A DNA stretch of 29,093 nucleotides from Mesostigma viride (GCA_009746045.1 RPFO01001587.1:1-29093); one strand, 5' to 3'. Numbered from the stretch's first letter, positions 1-10,208 are shown. The notes: generated by a model not told the origin, from the letters alone. Program-made: numbers and translations.

Positions 1-507
1 TCCCCATACTGTTGTAGACCCTTTCTTGCATGTTGATGAACTTTTGAATGTCTCTGTGTTAGTGGATAGCGGTGCGGCTAGCTCCTTTGTGAGCGAGGCC
101 CTAGTTAGGCGTTTAGGATTAGTCCCTATCCCTCACACCAAACCTGTCACTGTTCATTATGCTGACGGTCGCACCAGTCATTCCCCGGGTACGGTGTCCC
201 TTCCCCTGGTCATACAAGGACGTACTATCAACCTGACGGCCACTATAGGCCCTATCACTACCGCTGATGTATTACTAGGATTAGATTGGCACAAGGATAA
301 TAAGATTACTATTAATTATGATACCATGGTCATTTGGTTTCCAGATAGCTCTTACTGGGTACCGGAACGTCATTATAGATTAGAAAATTTATCCTTGGTA
401 GATATTACTCCTCCTACACCTGTTGATCCTCCTGTAAGACCTATATACCTGAAGTATTAATGTCCAATGATGAATTGCGATCTGAACTAAAGGAATATGG
501 ATACCTA
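1..507 (+). pseudogene. pol: Ty3/gypsy pol fragment, aspartic protease (element A, left half)
   Basis: The open frame at the left edge encodes a retroviral-type aspartic protease with the D-S-G active site in LVDSGAASSF, followed by the Ty3-type LLGLDWH segment. It is nearly identical to the protease of element B at about 4200-4650. Two extra bases (TA) in the run near 440-455 shift the frame relative to B and bring a stop at 458-460. The fragment ends where element B inserted. The continuation, at the start of the RT region, resumes at 11354. The protease would process the Gag-Pol polyprotein in an intact element. Confidence 0.9.
503..507. repeat. Left 5-bp target site duplication (ACCTA) of element B
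   Basis: ACCTA sits directly before the TG of the 5' LTR. The same ACCTA follows the CA of the 3' LTR at 11354-11358. The uninterrupted pol of element B has a single copy in the matching position (4693-4697), which confirms a target duplication. Confidence 0.95.
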
Positions 508-1081
508 TGTTAACGTCGCGTAACTTTTGTTGTTGTTACGGACGTAAATTAGGTCACTGTTGCCTCAGCCATTCCGGAGCAGTTCGCTGACTTTCCTAGG
601 CTTACGTTTAGTAAGGACCTTTTGGCCGGTCGGTACCGGGCCTTGTGACGTGGCAATTGTACAGTATGGTGGTTCGGTGCAGTCGCGCCGCGCTGCGTAC
701 TTTAGTAGTGGTCCTTTTATCCTGCGTGTGAACCTTGTGGACGTGCGTTGGTCCTGTGGGCGAGGGTCGATGTCGGCCCGAGCATACACGCCTGTCGGCG
801 ATCATTTATGCAGCAGTTGTCCTTCGTGAATGGCACTCGGCGTGTGTTAAATGAATTAACACATTTAGGCTTGGGTCACGGCAGTGTAGTATTGTTTCCT
901 TCGTAGTACCCTGGTTTTATTCGGTATATGGCGTATTATAAGGGAATGCATTGAGAAGCAGCGTCGTCGCGTCCTAGGTCTTATAGCCAATATAGCTCCT
1001 CACTCCTAGGTAGGTGCCTCATCACTAGTTTAGGTAAGGTTAGGCGAGATGTTTGGGATAGAGTCGAGCCAGGGCGTAACA
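508..1081 (+). repeat. 5' LTR of element B
   Basis: A 574-bp direct repeat of 10781-11353, with one visible difference: an extra A near 512. A third copy lies at 17649-18222. Terminal inverted repeats TGTTACG/CGTAACA define the ends. The first 16 bases, TGTTACGTCGCGTAAC, also form a hairpin (GTTACG-TCG-CGTAAC). A second hairpin has stem TGTGTTAA/TTAACACA (843-850 with 856-863). The run TATTATAAGG at 934-943 is a possible TATA box. Reading frames inside the LTR (up to 89 codons) are not taken as genes. Confidence 0.96.
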
Positions 1082-1082
1082 A

Positions 1083-1100
1083 TGGTAGCGGAGGTTTAGG
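1083..1100 (+). other. Candidate primer-binding site (tRNA 3' end complement)
   Basis: One base after the 5' LTR comes TGGTAGCGGAGG. It starts with TGG, the complement of the universal tRNA CCA end, at the usual place for minus-strand priming. It does not match the common initiator-Met type (TGGTATCAGAG). I cannot assign the tRNA. Confidence 0.6.
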
Positions 1101-2233
1101 TAGACGCGACGAAGTTCCCTTGCAACCCTATACGCCAGAGGCCTTCCGCGGCCAGGGCACAGAAGAAGACAACCTCTTGACAGGTAATGGGCGGGTCGCC
1201 GTCAAGCTAGGGGGGTAGTGCTGCCCGATTCGGGACACGCCCTGCCTAGACGTTAGACCTGCTCAAAGCGGATGAACTCCTCACGTAGCTAGTTCCTTTT
1301 CCTTTTCCTTCTGTTTGTGCATTTCCTTGCTGGATGCTGTTTGACGTTAGCTAGTGGGTTTGACGGTTCAATAGTGATGGATAGTGGGACGATTAGCGTC
1401 CCTTTAGACTACACCTCTTTTCCGTGCACGCTGCTGCGTTTTCTTATATGCTCGTTAGCTCTAGGCGAGCATCATAGATGCTTTGTGGGGGGGGAGGAGA
1501 GGTAGGACCTCCTCCACCTCAAGTGCCTCCTATCCGTTCATTAGGAATCGGCTAGAATAGGAAAGTGCCTAGGAATAGATTCGGCTAGTCGCCGATGCTA
1601 GAACGTTGTTCATCGCCTTCCACTCTCTTTTACGCTTGGATGTATATGCCTATGTTTAGACCCTTGTGGTTGGTGTTGTACCCCACAGCAGGAGTTCCTC
1701 GGCTACGGCGTTGGTCATCGACGACCATTTGGGCGCCATCTTTCAACGACTCCCATATCAGTGTCTACTATTGCCTATGAAACCTGATCGGTCTTCCCCT
1801 ACCCCTGCCTTCAAGGTACAAGGTAACCCTACTGATACCCCTAAGGTTAGGGCTGCCCAGCAACGGGCCAGTGAGCCAATACGTCCTCCCCCTGTCACTA
1901 TACTTCTACCCTTCCTGCAGCCCCTACCTCTGGTGCTGTACCCCCAAGACGTTCTTTTCCTGCTCCTCTTGCTCGCCCTTCGGTAGATAGCCTTGTTTTG
2001 GTTTCACTACCTCCATCTCCCCCTCGTCCTACGGTGTCATCCTCCTCTAGTGTAGATACTCCTCTCACCTTAGAGTTTGGCTCCCTATCCATTACTGTTA
2101 TTAAAAAGGATTGATTTTACTTGTTTTCCTCTCTTGGGACATTAAAAGTTTTTCCTTTTTGCTTTCCTTGCTTTAAATTAGGGCGTTGTCCTCCTCCTTA
2201 TTGCAACCTTAATTGTTTTTCCTCAAACTGAAC
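1101..2233 (+). pseudogene. Long leader of element B with a degenerate Pro/Ser-rich reading frame
   Basis: About 1.1 kb separates the primer-binding site from gag. The first part, to about 1590, has no convincing gene; it contains TTTGTG followed by G8AGG near 1482-1499, the same motif as the 3' polypurine tract. From about 1666 to 2114 two overlapping frames look protein-like. One is rich in P, S and Q (about 1666-1900). It is followed in another frame by a P/S-rich stretch ending at a TGA at 2112-2114, as if one frame had been broken by an indel. Only one copy is in the window, so this cannot be tested by comparison. I do not recognise a family. Confidence 0.35.
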
Positions 2234-4042
2234 ATGGATCTAGTGGGTGGAGAGATGTCACCTATACCTACCACTAATAATTCTAATAATGCCAACAACA
2301 ATAATAATAATAATAATAATAATAACAATCGTCGTCCCTCTGTCACCCCTCCTACCTATGAACAACGTATGCAAGTCAGATTTAGTGATGACCCTTCCCT
2401 TACCTTGAACCAGGCCCCTGCCCCTCTTGCAACCTTGGCTCAACCCCCCAGCAGGTCCTCACTAACTAACAATGTTTCTAGGCCTCCTTCCCACTCTGTG
2501 CCTTCCATGCCTGCTTTTAACACGGGTCGTACCTCTGCCCCTGTCGGCCCCTCTGGGCACCCTAGTGCAGTTCCATTTTACCCACCTGCTTCCTGGTCCT
2601 ACCCTGAGACGGCCTATGAGGCAGCCCAGGTCCCTACCCGTGTGGCTGATTTAGAAGTAATAGTGATTTCAACACCATGCCCCTAGATGATAGAAATTAT
2701 GATCATTTTGCCTACTCCTCTCTTCGTGAGCAATATACTGTTCCTTTCTCCTATGGGCACCAGTCTGAAACGGTGGCCCCTTCTCGACCCCTACCCAAGA
2801 CTTTTCCTCTTCCTTCCTTCTATCCCGCTTATGTAGCAGTGGAAGATAGTGGCCCTATGGGAAAAACTGACTCTTCTAATCCCCCTAAGCCCCCTGCTCT
2901 TCCCCTCTTTGCTAACCTTCCCAAGCTGGATGTCAAGTCTACCCCTCAACAGTTTTTCACCTTTATTATGTTGCTTACACAGAACACGGAGTCGTGGCAG
3001 AATCATAATAGATGGCGTCTTTCTGATGCTGTATTAGTTCCTCACTATCTCACAACCTGTATTACTCCTGAGCTTGCTAACCTCATTCAGTGTGAGTCTT
3101 TGGCCTCTCATGCCTACCCTAACTCTGTAGCAGAATTGTTTAAGCGTTTAGAGAACCATTTAGTCCCTCACTATCTTACTACCTGTATTACCCTTGAGCT
3201 TGCCAACCTCATCCAGTGTGAATCCTTGGCCTCTCATGCCTACCCTAACTCAGTAGCAGGATTGTTTTAGCGGTTAGAGAGCCATTTAGTTCCTCCTGAT
3301 GCAGATTGGCAGGATAGATTAGCCTTTGGTACTTTGCAGCAAGGTACTAAACCGTTTAAGGAATATATGAAAGAACTTGATGCACAGATGGTACGAATTA
3401 GGGATTTGTCGGGCGCAGAAGTACGTGCTCGTTTCCTTCAAGGCCTCAGTAGACCCTTATTACGTGAGGTAAAACGCCAGTTCTCTGCCTACCGTTTCAC
3501 TGATCTGCCCCTCAAGCATGTGCGACAACGTCTATTAAAGAGTAGCAGATTTCTTTACCACTCCTCTTCCTACCCATCTCCTCCGTGTTGCTGATTGCAT
3601 GTATGCTCATGCTCCTTTGTGTACTAGGGTTCATAACCTTGTCCTCACTCCTGAAGAAGAATAGGCATATGTAGAAGAATTCGATATTTGCGTTACAGAT
3701 ATATCTGCATTGGATGTGTCTCACATCTCGTGTTATCATTGTCATGAGGTGGGCCATCTTAAGGCGGAGTGCCCCAAGTTCCTTTCTGGTGCTCCCCCTC
3801 ATCCCGATGCTCGCCCTCCTCGTACCCCTCAGCGTGCTCCTATTCGTCCCACTCCAGGACGCATTCCCTCAGCTACCCCTAGTAGGCTGAATGTTGTGCA
3901 GACAGGACCCTCAGGGTTCCCCTATGATAATCAGGCTCCTGCACCCTCTTCGCTCCCTCGCGACCCTCCAGCAGTGGCTTTTTCGCCAGGGACTTCTTCG
4001 GGGTTAGTCCCAATGGATGTGGGGGGGGAGGGGGAACAGTAG
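2234..4042 (+). pseudogene. gag: gag of element B (broken), with CCHC zinc knuckle
   Basis: The most likely start is ATG at 2234. The N terminus has an Asn run coded by AAT/AAC repeats (about 2296-2330), then a P/S/T-rich region. A helical capsid-like part follows (about 2900-3540), and a nucleocapsid with knuckle CYHCHEVGHLKAEC at 3731-3772 fits C-x2-C-x4-H-x4-C. Gag would form the particle and bind element RNA. Breaks: a frameshift at about 2650-2676, TAG at 3268-3270, a frameshift at about 3540-3600, and TAG at 3662-3664. The knuckle frame ends at TAG 4040-4042 and overlaps the pol frame. The capsid part holds a 126-bp tandem duplication (3034-3285). Confidence 0.85.
3034..3285 (+). repeat. 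126-bp (42-codon) tandem duplication inside gag
   Basis: The two units start at 3034 and 3160, each with TTAGT, and are near-identical. Both encode a segment containing HYLTTCIT and ELANLIQCESLASHAYPNS. Sequence after 3285 again begins TTAGTTCCTCC and then diverges into the downstream capsid. The period is a multiple of three, so the duplication itself keeps frame. The second unit carries the TAG at 3268-3270 where the first has AAG. Confidence 0.9.
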
Positions 4043-4074
4043 GCCTGTCAGCCGGGGGTAACCTGGACAGGTCC
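4021..4074 (+). promoter_or_regulatory. Probable -1 ribosomal frameshift signal at the gag-pol junction
   Basis: The knuckle frame reads gat-gtG-GGG-GGG-gag, so G4021-G4027 is a slippery heptamer X XXY YYZ in the correct register. The pol frame is exactly -1 relative to gag and is open across this site into the protease. Fourteen bases downstream, GGCCTGTC (4042-4049) pairs with GACAGGTCC (4066-4074) with one bulged T and a 16-nt loop. This spacer is longer than the usual 5-9 nt. The gag stop (4040-4042) lies at the foot of the stem. A homopolymer indel is the alternative explanation. Confidence 0.55.
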
Positions 4075-4104
4075 TTAGATAGTACCCCAGATAAAAATTT
4101 TTGC

Positions 4105-6249
4105 TTGCCTGTTTTTATAACCTCTGTAGGAGCTGAATCATCCCTACCACTACGTGTGCGTCCTCTTATGTTCTTGAATGGTGGTTTAACCGTCCCTCAC
4201 ACTGTTGTAGACCCCTTCTTGCATGCTGATGAACTCTTGAATGTCTCTGTGTTGGTAGATAGCGGTGCGGCTAGCTCCTTTGTGAGCGAGGCCCTAGTTA
4301 GACGTTTAGGACTAGTCCCTACCCCTCACACCAAACCCGTTACTGTTCATTATGCTGATGGTCGCACCAGTCATTCCCCGGGTACGGTGTCCCTTCCCAT
4401 GGTTATACAAGGACGTACTGTCAACCTGACGGCCACTATAGGCCCTATCACTACCGCTGATGTATTACTAGGATTAGATTGGCACCAGGATAATAAGATT
4501 ACTATTAATTATGATACCATGGTCATTTGGTTTCCAGATAGCTCTTACTGGGTACCTGAACGTCATTATAGATTGGAAAATTTATCCTTGGTAGATATTA
4601 CTCCTCCTACACCTGTTGATCCTCCTGTAAGACCTATACCTGAAGTAATAATGTCAAATGACGAATTACGTTCTGAATTAAAGCAAAATGGATACCTATT
4701 ATGTATGTTCCTTCAGTTAGAAGTACAACAGATACCTAGCACTAACAATAGTGTGGATATAGATGTAAATACAGTGGATACAATAGGAGTAGGATTTACT
4801 GAAAATGAAATAGTAAGATACATGGCTGTGATAGATTCCTCAAAAGTATTTGAAGAAAAGACTCCTTCTTATCCTCCTCCTCGTTCTGTTTTACACCGTG
4901 TAGTTATCAAGGACGGTGCAGTTCCTACGCACTCTCCGATGTATAGAATGGGCCCTACCGAGTTAAAGGAACTAAAACAGATTTTAGTGTCATTATTAGA
5001 AGCAGGATTAATAGAGCCTAGTAACTCTCCCTACTCAGCTGGTGTCCTGTTAGTTCCTAAGCCAAATGGCAAGTTTCGCCTAGTTACTGATTATAGGAAG
5101 TTGAATGATATTACTGTGAAGTCTAAATACCCTCTCCCTCGTATTGATGATATATTTAATAAGGTTAAAGGTTCCACTTGTTTCACAGTACTAGATTGTG
5201 CGGATGGTTTTTGGCAGTTGCGGATAGCTCCTGAGGATTGCCATAAAACCGCCTTTGCTACCCCTTTTGGTCATTACCAGTTTAGAGTAGCGGCTATGGG
5301 ACTCTGTAACTCGCCTGCCTCTTTTCAAATGTTAATGAATGAAGTGCTTAGACCCGTTATGGGAAATTCTCACCTTCCTCAGGTGTCCTCTGATCTAAAG
5401 GATCCTTCCTTCTCCTCTGTTTCCTTATCTGAGCATGACCGTTCTTGTGCTCAAGCGTACTTAGATGATATTCTTATTTACTCTCCTGATTTTGAAACGC
5501 ACCTACGTGATTTAAAGAAAGTATTAGAAATAATGGCTGAAAATTCTTTGTGGGCGCGCCGTGCTAAAGTTCGTTCGGGTAGGAGTGTCCCATTTTTAGG
5601 GCACGTTCTGTCTGATGCCGGGGTCGCTACCGACCCGGATAAAACTAAGTCAATTCAGGAATGGCCTACCCCTACCGACGTTAAAGGTGTACGTAGTTTT
5701 CTAGGAATTGCTTCTTACTATAGGCGTTTTATCCCGCGTTTCGCAACTATAGCAGCCCCTATTAATCATTTATTAAAGAAGGATATCCCCTTTGTTTGGA
5801 GTAGTGAATGTCAGTCGGCTTTTCAGTGCCTAAAATCCCTACTCCTTTCCCCTCCTGTACTCATCCTACCCGATACTACCAAACCCTTTGTGGTAGCTAC
5901 AGACGCTAGTAAGGTAGTTATAGGGGGCGTCCTTCTCCAGGATCAGGGTCAGGGCTTACAGCCAATTGAGTATATCTCTAGGACAATGCTCCCCGCGGAG
6001 CGTAACTATCCTGTACACCAGCAGGAACTCTTAGCTGTGGTGTATTGTTGCCACGCGTGGCAGCACTTTCTTAAAGGTGCCCAATTTGATGTTTGTCTGA
6101 ATGAACCCTGTGAGCTAGATCCTTATAGATTAGTTATACAAACGGATCATCGTCCCCTTACCCATCTGCTCTCCCAACCCAACCTTACCCCTCGTCAAGC
6201 GCGCTGGATGGAGTTTTTAGCACAGTTTTCCCCTTTTAAACTTCGGTAG
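4105..6249 (+). CDS. pol: Pol of element B: aspartic protease, reverse transcriptase, RNase H
   Basis: A 714-codon frame with no ATG needed at its start: the first codon here is TTG, the first ATG is at 4168, and the frame is open upstream to the frameshift site. Counting from 4105, the protease DSG is at 52-54. RT motifs include LDCADGFWQL (363-372, catalytic D364) and YLDD (452-455). The FLGH...SFLGIASYYRRFI connection is at 497-543. RNase H acidic residues are D600, E641 and D681. About 30 Ser/Asp-rich residues (419-450) are inserted just before YLDD; they are also present in copy A. One codon (AGT) of the RNase H DASS motif is lost compared with A. The frame ends at TAG 6247-6249, where copy A has TAT, so the stop is a mutation. 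The product would copy element RNA to DNA. Confidence 0.9.
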   Translation: MPVFITSVGAESSLPLRVRPLMFLNGGLTVPHTVVDPFLHADELLNVSVLVDSGAASSFVSEALVRRLGLVPTPHTKPVTVHYADGRTSHSPGTVSLPMVIQGRTVNLTATIGPITTADVLLGLDWHQDNKITINYDTMVIWFPDSSYWVPERHYRLENLSLVDITPPTPVDPPVRPIPEVIMSNDELRSELKQNGYLLCMFLQLEVQQIPSTNNSVDIDVNTVDTIGVGFTENEIVRYMAVIDSSKVFEEKTPSYPPPRSVLHRVVIKDGAVPTHSPMYRMGPTELKELKQILVSLLEAGLIEPSNSPYSAGVLLVPKPNGKFRLVTDYRKLNDITVKSKYPLPRIDDIFNKVKGSTCFTVLDCADGFWQLRIAPEDCHKTAFATPFGHYQFRVAAMGLCNSPASFQMLMNEVLRPVMGNSHLPQVSSDLKDPSFSSVSLSEHDRSCAQAYLDDILIYSPDFETHLRDLKKVLEIMAENSLWARRAKVRSGRSVPFLGHVLSDAGVATDPDKTKSIQEWPTPTDVKGVRSFLGIASYYRRFIPRFATIAAPINHLLKKDIPFVWSSECQSAFQCLKSLLLSPPVLILPDTTKPFVVATDASKVVIGGVLLQDQGQGLQPIEYISRTMLPAERNYPVHQQELLAVVYCCHAWQHFLKGAQFDVCLNEPCELDPYRLVIQTDHRPLTHLLSQPNLTPRQARWMEFLAQFSPFKLR

Positions 6250-6928
6250 GTTAAAGGTGTAGATAATATAGTGCCTGATGCCCTCTCCCGCCGCGCAGAT
6301 TATTCCTTTTTCGAGGACTTAGATGTTCTCAATACTACTCTAGTTCCTACCACCCTTGGTGTAACCCCTTATGGTGAACTACCGGATGATGAACATTATG
6401 CCTACCTCTTTCATACTGTTGTTCGCATGCCTGACCTCCTTTCTCAGGTAGGACTCTCTCTCCCGTGTGAGGCCCTTCCTGTGGTCTCTGTGGGGGGGAG
6501 GGGAAAAATAAAATTTCTATATCGCTTAGCCATATAGCGACTAGGTCAGGAAAGTCCTATGATATAGATACTCTTTAAACCTGATATAGATACTTCTGTA
6601 GCGATGCCTACCTCGGATCTCGAACGCCTTACCAGTAGATTTACGGCCACTGAGCCGGAAGCTTTAGCTGCTATTGCCTCCCATCCCCAACAGTTAGGTA
6701 AATACCCCTGTAAGTTTGTAGGTGGTTTTTTTTTTATATGTGCAGTTAACAGATTCTCCCCCTCAATGGCGCCTTTATGTCCCTCCTATCTGTCGCTCCT
6801 CCTTGCTTGTTGAGTTGCATGATTTAGTTGCTCACAAGGGCGGTAAACGGGTACGGGATTTGGTAACCCATTCCTACTACTGGCCCTCCCTCTTAAAGGA
6901 TGTAGATGCAATTTGTAGGACCTTTTAG
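6250..6928 (+). pseudogene. pol: Pol of element B after the stop: RNase H tail and integrase zinc-finger half
   Basis: The same frame continues past the TAG with PDALSRR, the typical Ty3 RNase H-integrase linker. A G7 run at 6492 (G8 in copy A) shifts the frame. A stretch of about 50 bp present in A (14965-15015) is missing near 6565. The integrase N-terminal domain then reads ELHDLVAHKGGKRVRDLV...YYWPSLLKDVDAICRTF, with both zinc-ligand His and the first Cys. It stops at TAG 6926-6928. The second Cys and the whole D-D-E catalytic core are absent. The sequence changes within about 30 bp to ORF3-like DNA. Confidence 0.85.
6492..6512 (+). promoter_or_regulatory. Candidate central polypurine tract in pol (element B)
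   Basis: G7AGGGGAAAAATAAAA is an almost pure purine run inside pol. It resembles the tract next to the 3' LTR (G8AGG) and is conserved in element A at 14891-14912. Central polypurine tracts prime plus-strand DNA in some retroelements. Position and composition fit, but there is no direct proof. Confidence 0.4.
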
Positions 6929-8529
6929 AAAGAATAATAAGGGTAGAGATCCTTGTGTTTGTAGATTCCCCTGTTCCGTCATCGTCGGCGTCGACGAGAC
7001 GCGTGTCGGTGGAGCCGTCTCCTATCCCTCTGGACGTACGTGGGTCCAGAGTCTGCCAATCTTGCGGCTACCGTGTCTGCAAGGCAGGCCTAGATCCAGT
7101 CCTTAGCCTCGGCATTCGGGGCATTCTTGGCGCCTCAGTCGCCCGCTGTCGTTGCGCCTGGTGTGGCGCCTGTTGCTGCTGCTTCGCCTACCCCTCATGT
7201 TGCCTCGGCGACTGCGGCTTCGCCTGCGCCCCAGGGCGAGCCCTCGGTCGCTGCGGTTTCGCCTCCTGCTGCCTCCGCGCCTGCGGTCGCCTTACCTGTG
7301 CCTCCGTGTGAGCCTTTTGCCGCGGCGATTTCGCCCGCCGTCGCTGCTTCCGGGCCTTCCCAAGCTCCGTCGCAGCCGTTGCGGGGCTTCTTTGGTGACA
7401 CGAGTGGGCTGCCCAGGCTCTGGGAGTGGGGCCCCCCCTTAGAGGATTCCAGTGCCGGACTGGAGTCTTGATGGCAGTCAGTTTTTTTTGTAAGGTGCCT
7501 GTCCCTACGGGCCCAATTTTCAACATGCGGCCCGAGGGTGCGCCTCCAGCGGAGGCCATGTCGTCAGCCGCGGTTGCAGGTCCGTCGCGGCCTCATGCGG
7601 TGCCGGCTCCCTCTGCGCCTGTGCAGGATCCTACCCCTGTTTCGGTTCCTACTCCTTCGGCCCCTCGCTCGCTGGCCACGGTTGTTAGGACCAGCGGTGT
7701 TGATCAGCGCGCTCTCCGCGCTGCCGACTCCCTATGGGAGTTGTCCCAGGGCGACCGGGAACGTGCCCCCTCCGTGGTGCATTTTACGCCGGAGTCGCGA
7801 GATTCGCCCGTTCCCGGATATGGTATGTTAGCGCTTGCGTGCCGACAGTGTGACCTCCCGCGCGTCGCTCCGGAGCTGTCCATTTCGCCCATGTCCTACG
7901 GGTTCTCCCAGGTGTGTCGGGCGCCGCGGGACCGTGGCCTACCCATTGACTGATCGGCCTCCTTTCGATATGGTTATTTTAGCTGATCCTGTGTTCCAGG
8001 GCGAGATCCTGGTTCGGCGAGTCCTGTATCGCTAGGCTAGGCGTCCCAATGACTTGGACACCTACGGTGGTTTCCAGTGGGCTTACCCTCCGCCTCTGGG
8101 CATTATGGCCTCAGATGCCCTTACGGTAGAGTTTCCTGCACGGTGCCGGGTGCTACGTACGGCGCGATTCTCCTGCAGCCCCTCCTGGAGTGGGATGCCC
8201 GTCGTCCAGCGCCCCTCCCGGGCCAGGGCCTGGACTCCCGTGGCCATCCTCCCCCTCGGGCTAGCGACTACCTAGAGACGTTCGGGTCGCGACAGTGCGC
8301 TCGTCGGTGGCGCTCACGTGAGGTTCGGCACATCCGGTTGTGGCCGGCTAACGTGGAGCCTCTGATAGATCTGTTCTTCCCTACGGGTTTGCGTCCCCGG
8401 ATCCGGTACCATCGCCTACTCCTGCGGGCTCTCTGTTTGATCGCGGTAGAGCCTTTCCTATGCCTCTTTGCCTGTGGCTTCATGGAGTGGGCCCGTGGCC
8501 AGGTCGTTCTTACGCAGCATAGGTATTAA
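6929..8529 (+). pseudogene. ORF3 (accessory gene) of element B, first part, interrupted
   Basis: Homologous to 15533-17122 of element A. From about 6965 the DNA codes in successive frames for an Ala/Pro/Ser-rich segment, then a segment with RGFFGDTSGLPRLWEWGPP, then the conserved C-terminal part (from about 7905). B lacks the first ~210 bp seen in A. Near 7948 it lacks 2 bp relative to A (frameshift). It has TAG at 8033-8035 where A has TGG. At 8526-8529 the frame runs into the TTAA of a DNA transposon. The last part of the gene is at 10256-10408. I recognise no known domain. Confidence 0.75.
8526..8529. repeat. Left TTAA flank of the DNA transposon in element B
   Basis: TTAA here and at 10252-10255 flank the insertion. 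Removing the insert leaves TATTAATGGGCC, which matches TATTACTGGGCC of element A (17122 region) with one substitution. TA alone could also be the duplication, with the inverted repeat starting ACTCG. Confidence 0.75.
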
Positions 8530-8556
8530 CTCGTCGTCTGTCCCTGGTCCTCTACG

Positions 8557-8581
8557 GAGGACTGAGTTGAACTCAGTCCTC
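8557..8581. repeat. Subterminal hairpin of the DNA transposon, left end
   Basis: GAGGACTGAGTT (8557-8568) and AACTCAGTCCTC (8570-8581) form a near-perfect hairpin with a 1-nt spacer. A third, imperfect copy (GAGGACCGAGTT) follows at 8586-8597. The same 12-mer pair recurs at the right end. Confidence 0.9.
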
Positions 8582-10208
8582 TCTAGAGGACCGAGTTTTT
8601 GGGTTTCGTAGAAAATTCGCCCCGGTCATAATGTTTGTCAAAAAAATTCTCTCAAAATTTATTCAAATACTACGTGAAAAGATCTTTCTTGGACATATTT
8701 TTGGGATTTTTTTTGGATTTGGTATGAGCGGCTAAATGTACGGTCAAAGTACAGGTGGTAAGGGTACTTTTCCACGTGAAACGCGAGTTCCGGAAATGCA
8801 CGACCTAGCCATGGCGGCTCGCGCCCATGCATGCAGTTTACGTTTGCGGACGAGTTAGCTGTCCAAACTCAGGAAATAGATTTAACATGCCCTAAAGATG
8901 ATAAAAATCAATTTTTAGCTCGCGGGGATGCGATTTACCCGGTGTCGGCATTGTTCTTGCTGGAAAAAACTGCGATAAGGCAGGTCGACGGAATTGATGA
9001 CTGCGCTTGCTTTGCGGCGCAATTTCAATGGCTGATAGGTTTCTTTCTACATTTTAACATGCATTGTATTAGAGTAAATTGAGTGACAGTGTAGATTTGA
9101 TGATTTCGACCATTCTGTCACGTCATGGTCTATGTGCCGCAAAGTGCCACTTTTGCGGGCACCGCCTGGGCCAAGGTAACGCCAGCCGTGCCAGGTAAAG
9201 CCGGATAATCGTTGCCTCTTCGTTTCTTGATGTTCGTACATGAGTTTAAGCTTGCGAGGCGTTGTCAGGTTCAAGTCTTGATGCTCTTTCTTGACCGTTG
9301 CCTGCCCCTCTCTAAAACCCCCTTTTCAGATGATGTTAGCTGGCATTTGCCTTAACCCAGAGTAGTTGTGCAGGGTTTTAGGAGCTGTGCAGGTTTAAAC
9401 ACCTTCATAGATGTTAGTTATTCTTTTGCTACGTTCATACTGCATGATTGTGTGGCCACGGGCTGCGTCAAGGGTGCATTCAAGCTTTTACGGGTGAGTG
9501 AAAAGTCTTGGTGACAAACCACTGCCATCATGTGCCAGCAACTATGTTGGCCACATCATGGCAAGGCAAACCAGTTATAGCCATATCTATTGTTGTTAGA
9601 AACAATGGAAATATGCTTAACCTACCCATTATATTGGTGGTTGACACTCATAACATAACCCTTTGTTGGTAGGTATCCAAGCCCATTCCCTACATGCATG
9701 CATAGGCTCTCACTACATGATAAGGTATGATATACCTGAAGTATGACGATGCAAGTGTGTTGTCCTGTAATGCTTGAAGGGAAATGAGTTGATTGGGATG
9801 GTTGGTGGCCACGGTGGTGTGTAGTATGACCGCACTTACATGCTAGCAAAGTTAGCAAAAGCCCCATTCCTCTCCTGAGGACTGAGAGTTTTTTAATTGT
9901 TTCAGGCAGTTGCAGTGGCCAAATCGAGCCCAGTTTTTTGCCACGTTTCAAGAACTATATTGTTTACATGCCTATATTTTTTCTTCATGCACCAGGATTT
10001 GATTGAATTTTTCCCACTTGTTCTTATCCCGAAAAAATGCAAATTCGCGAGGGGTGCCCAACGTCCGTGTAATTTTCAGGTGTTCGGGTCAAGTTTTCAC
10101 ATATGCAGTATTTTTGCCAACAAAATGACATCTAGTACACCCCCGATCCACATCAAAACATTTGGGATGGACCCCCCACCTAGTCGCTACACGCGGTTGA
10201 AAATTGTC

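Noticed and set aside
560-829. 89-codon frame conserved in three places
   Set aside because: It lies inside the LTR, so its conservation is explained by LTR duplication. The antisense frames are equally open and there is no protein-like motif.
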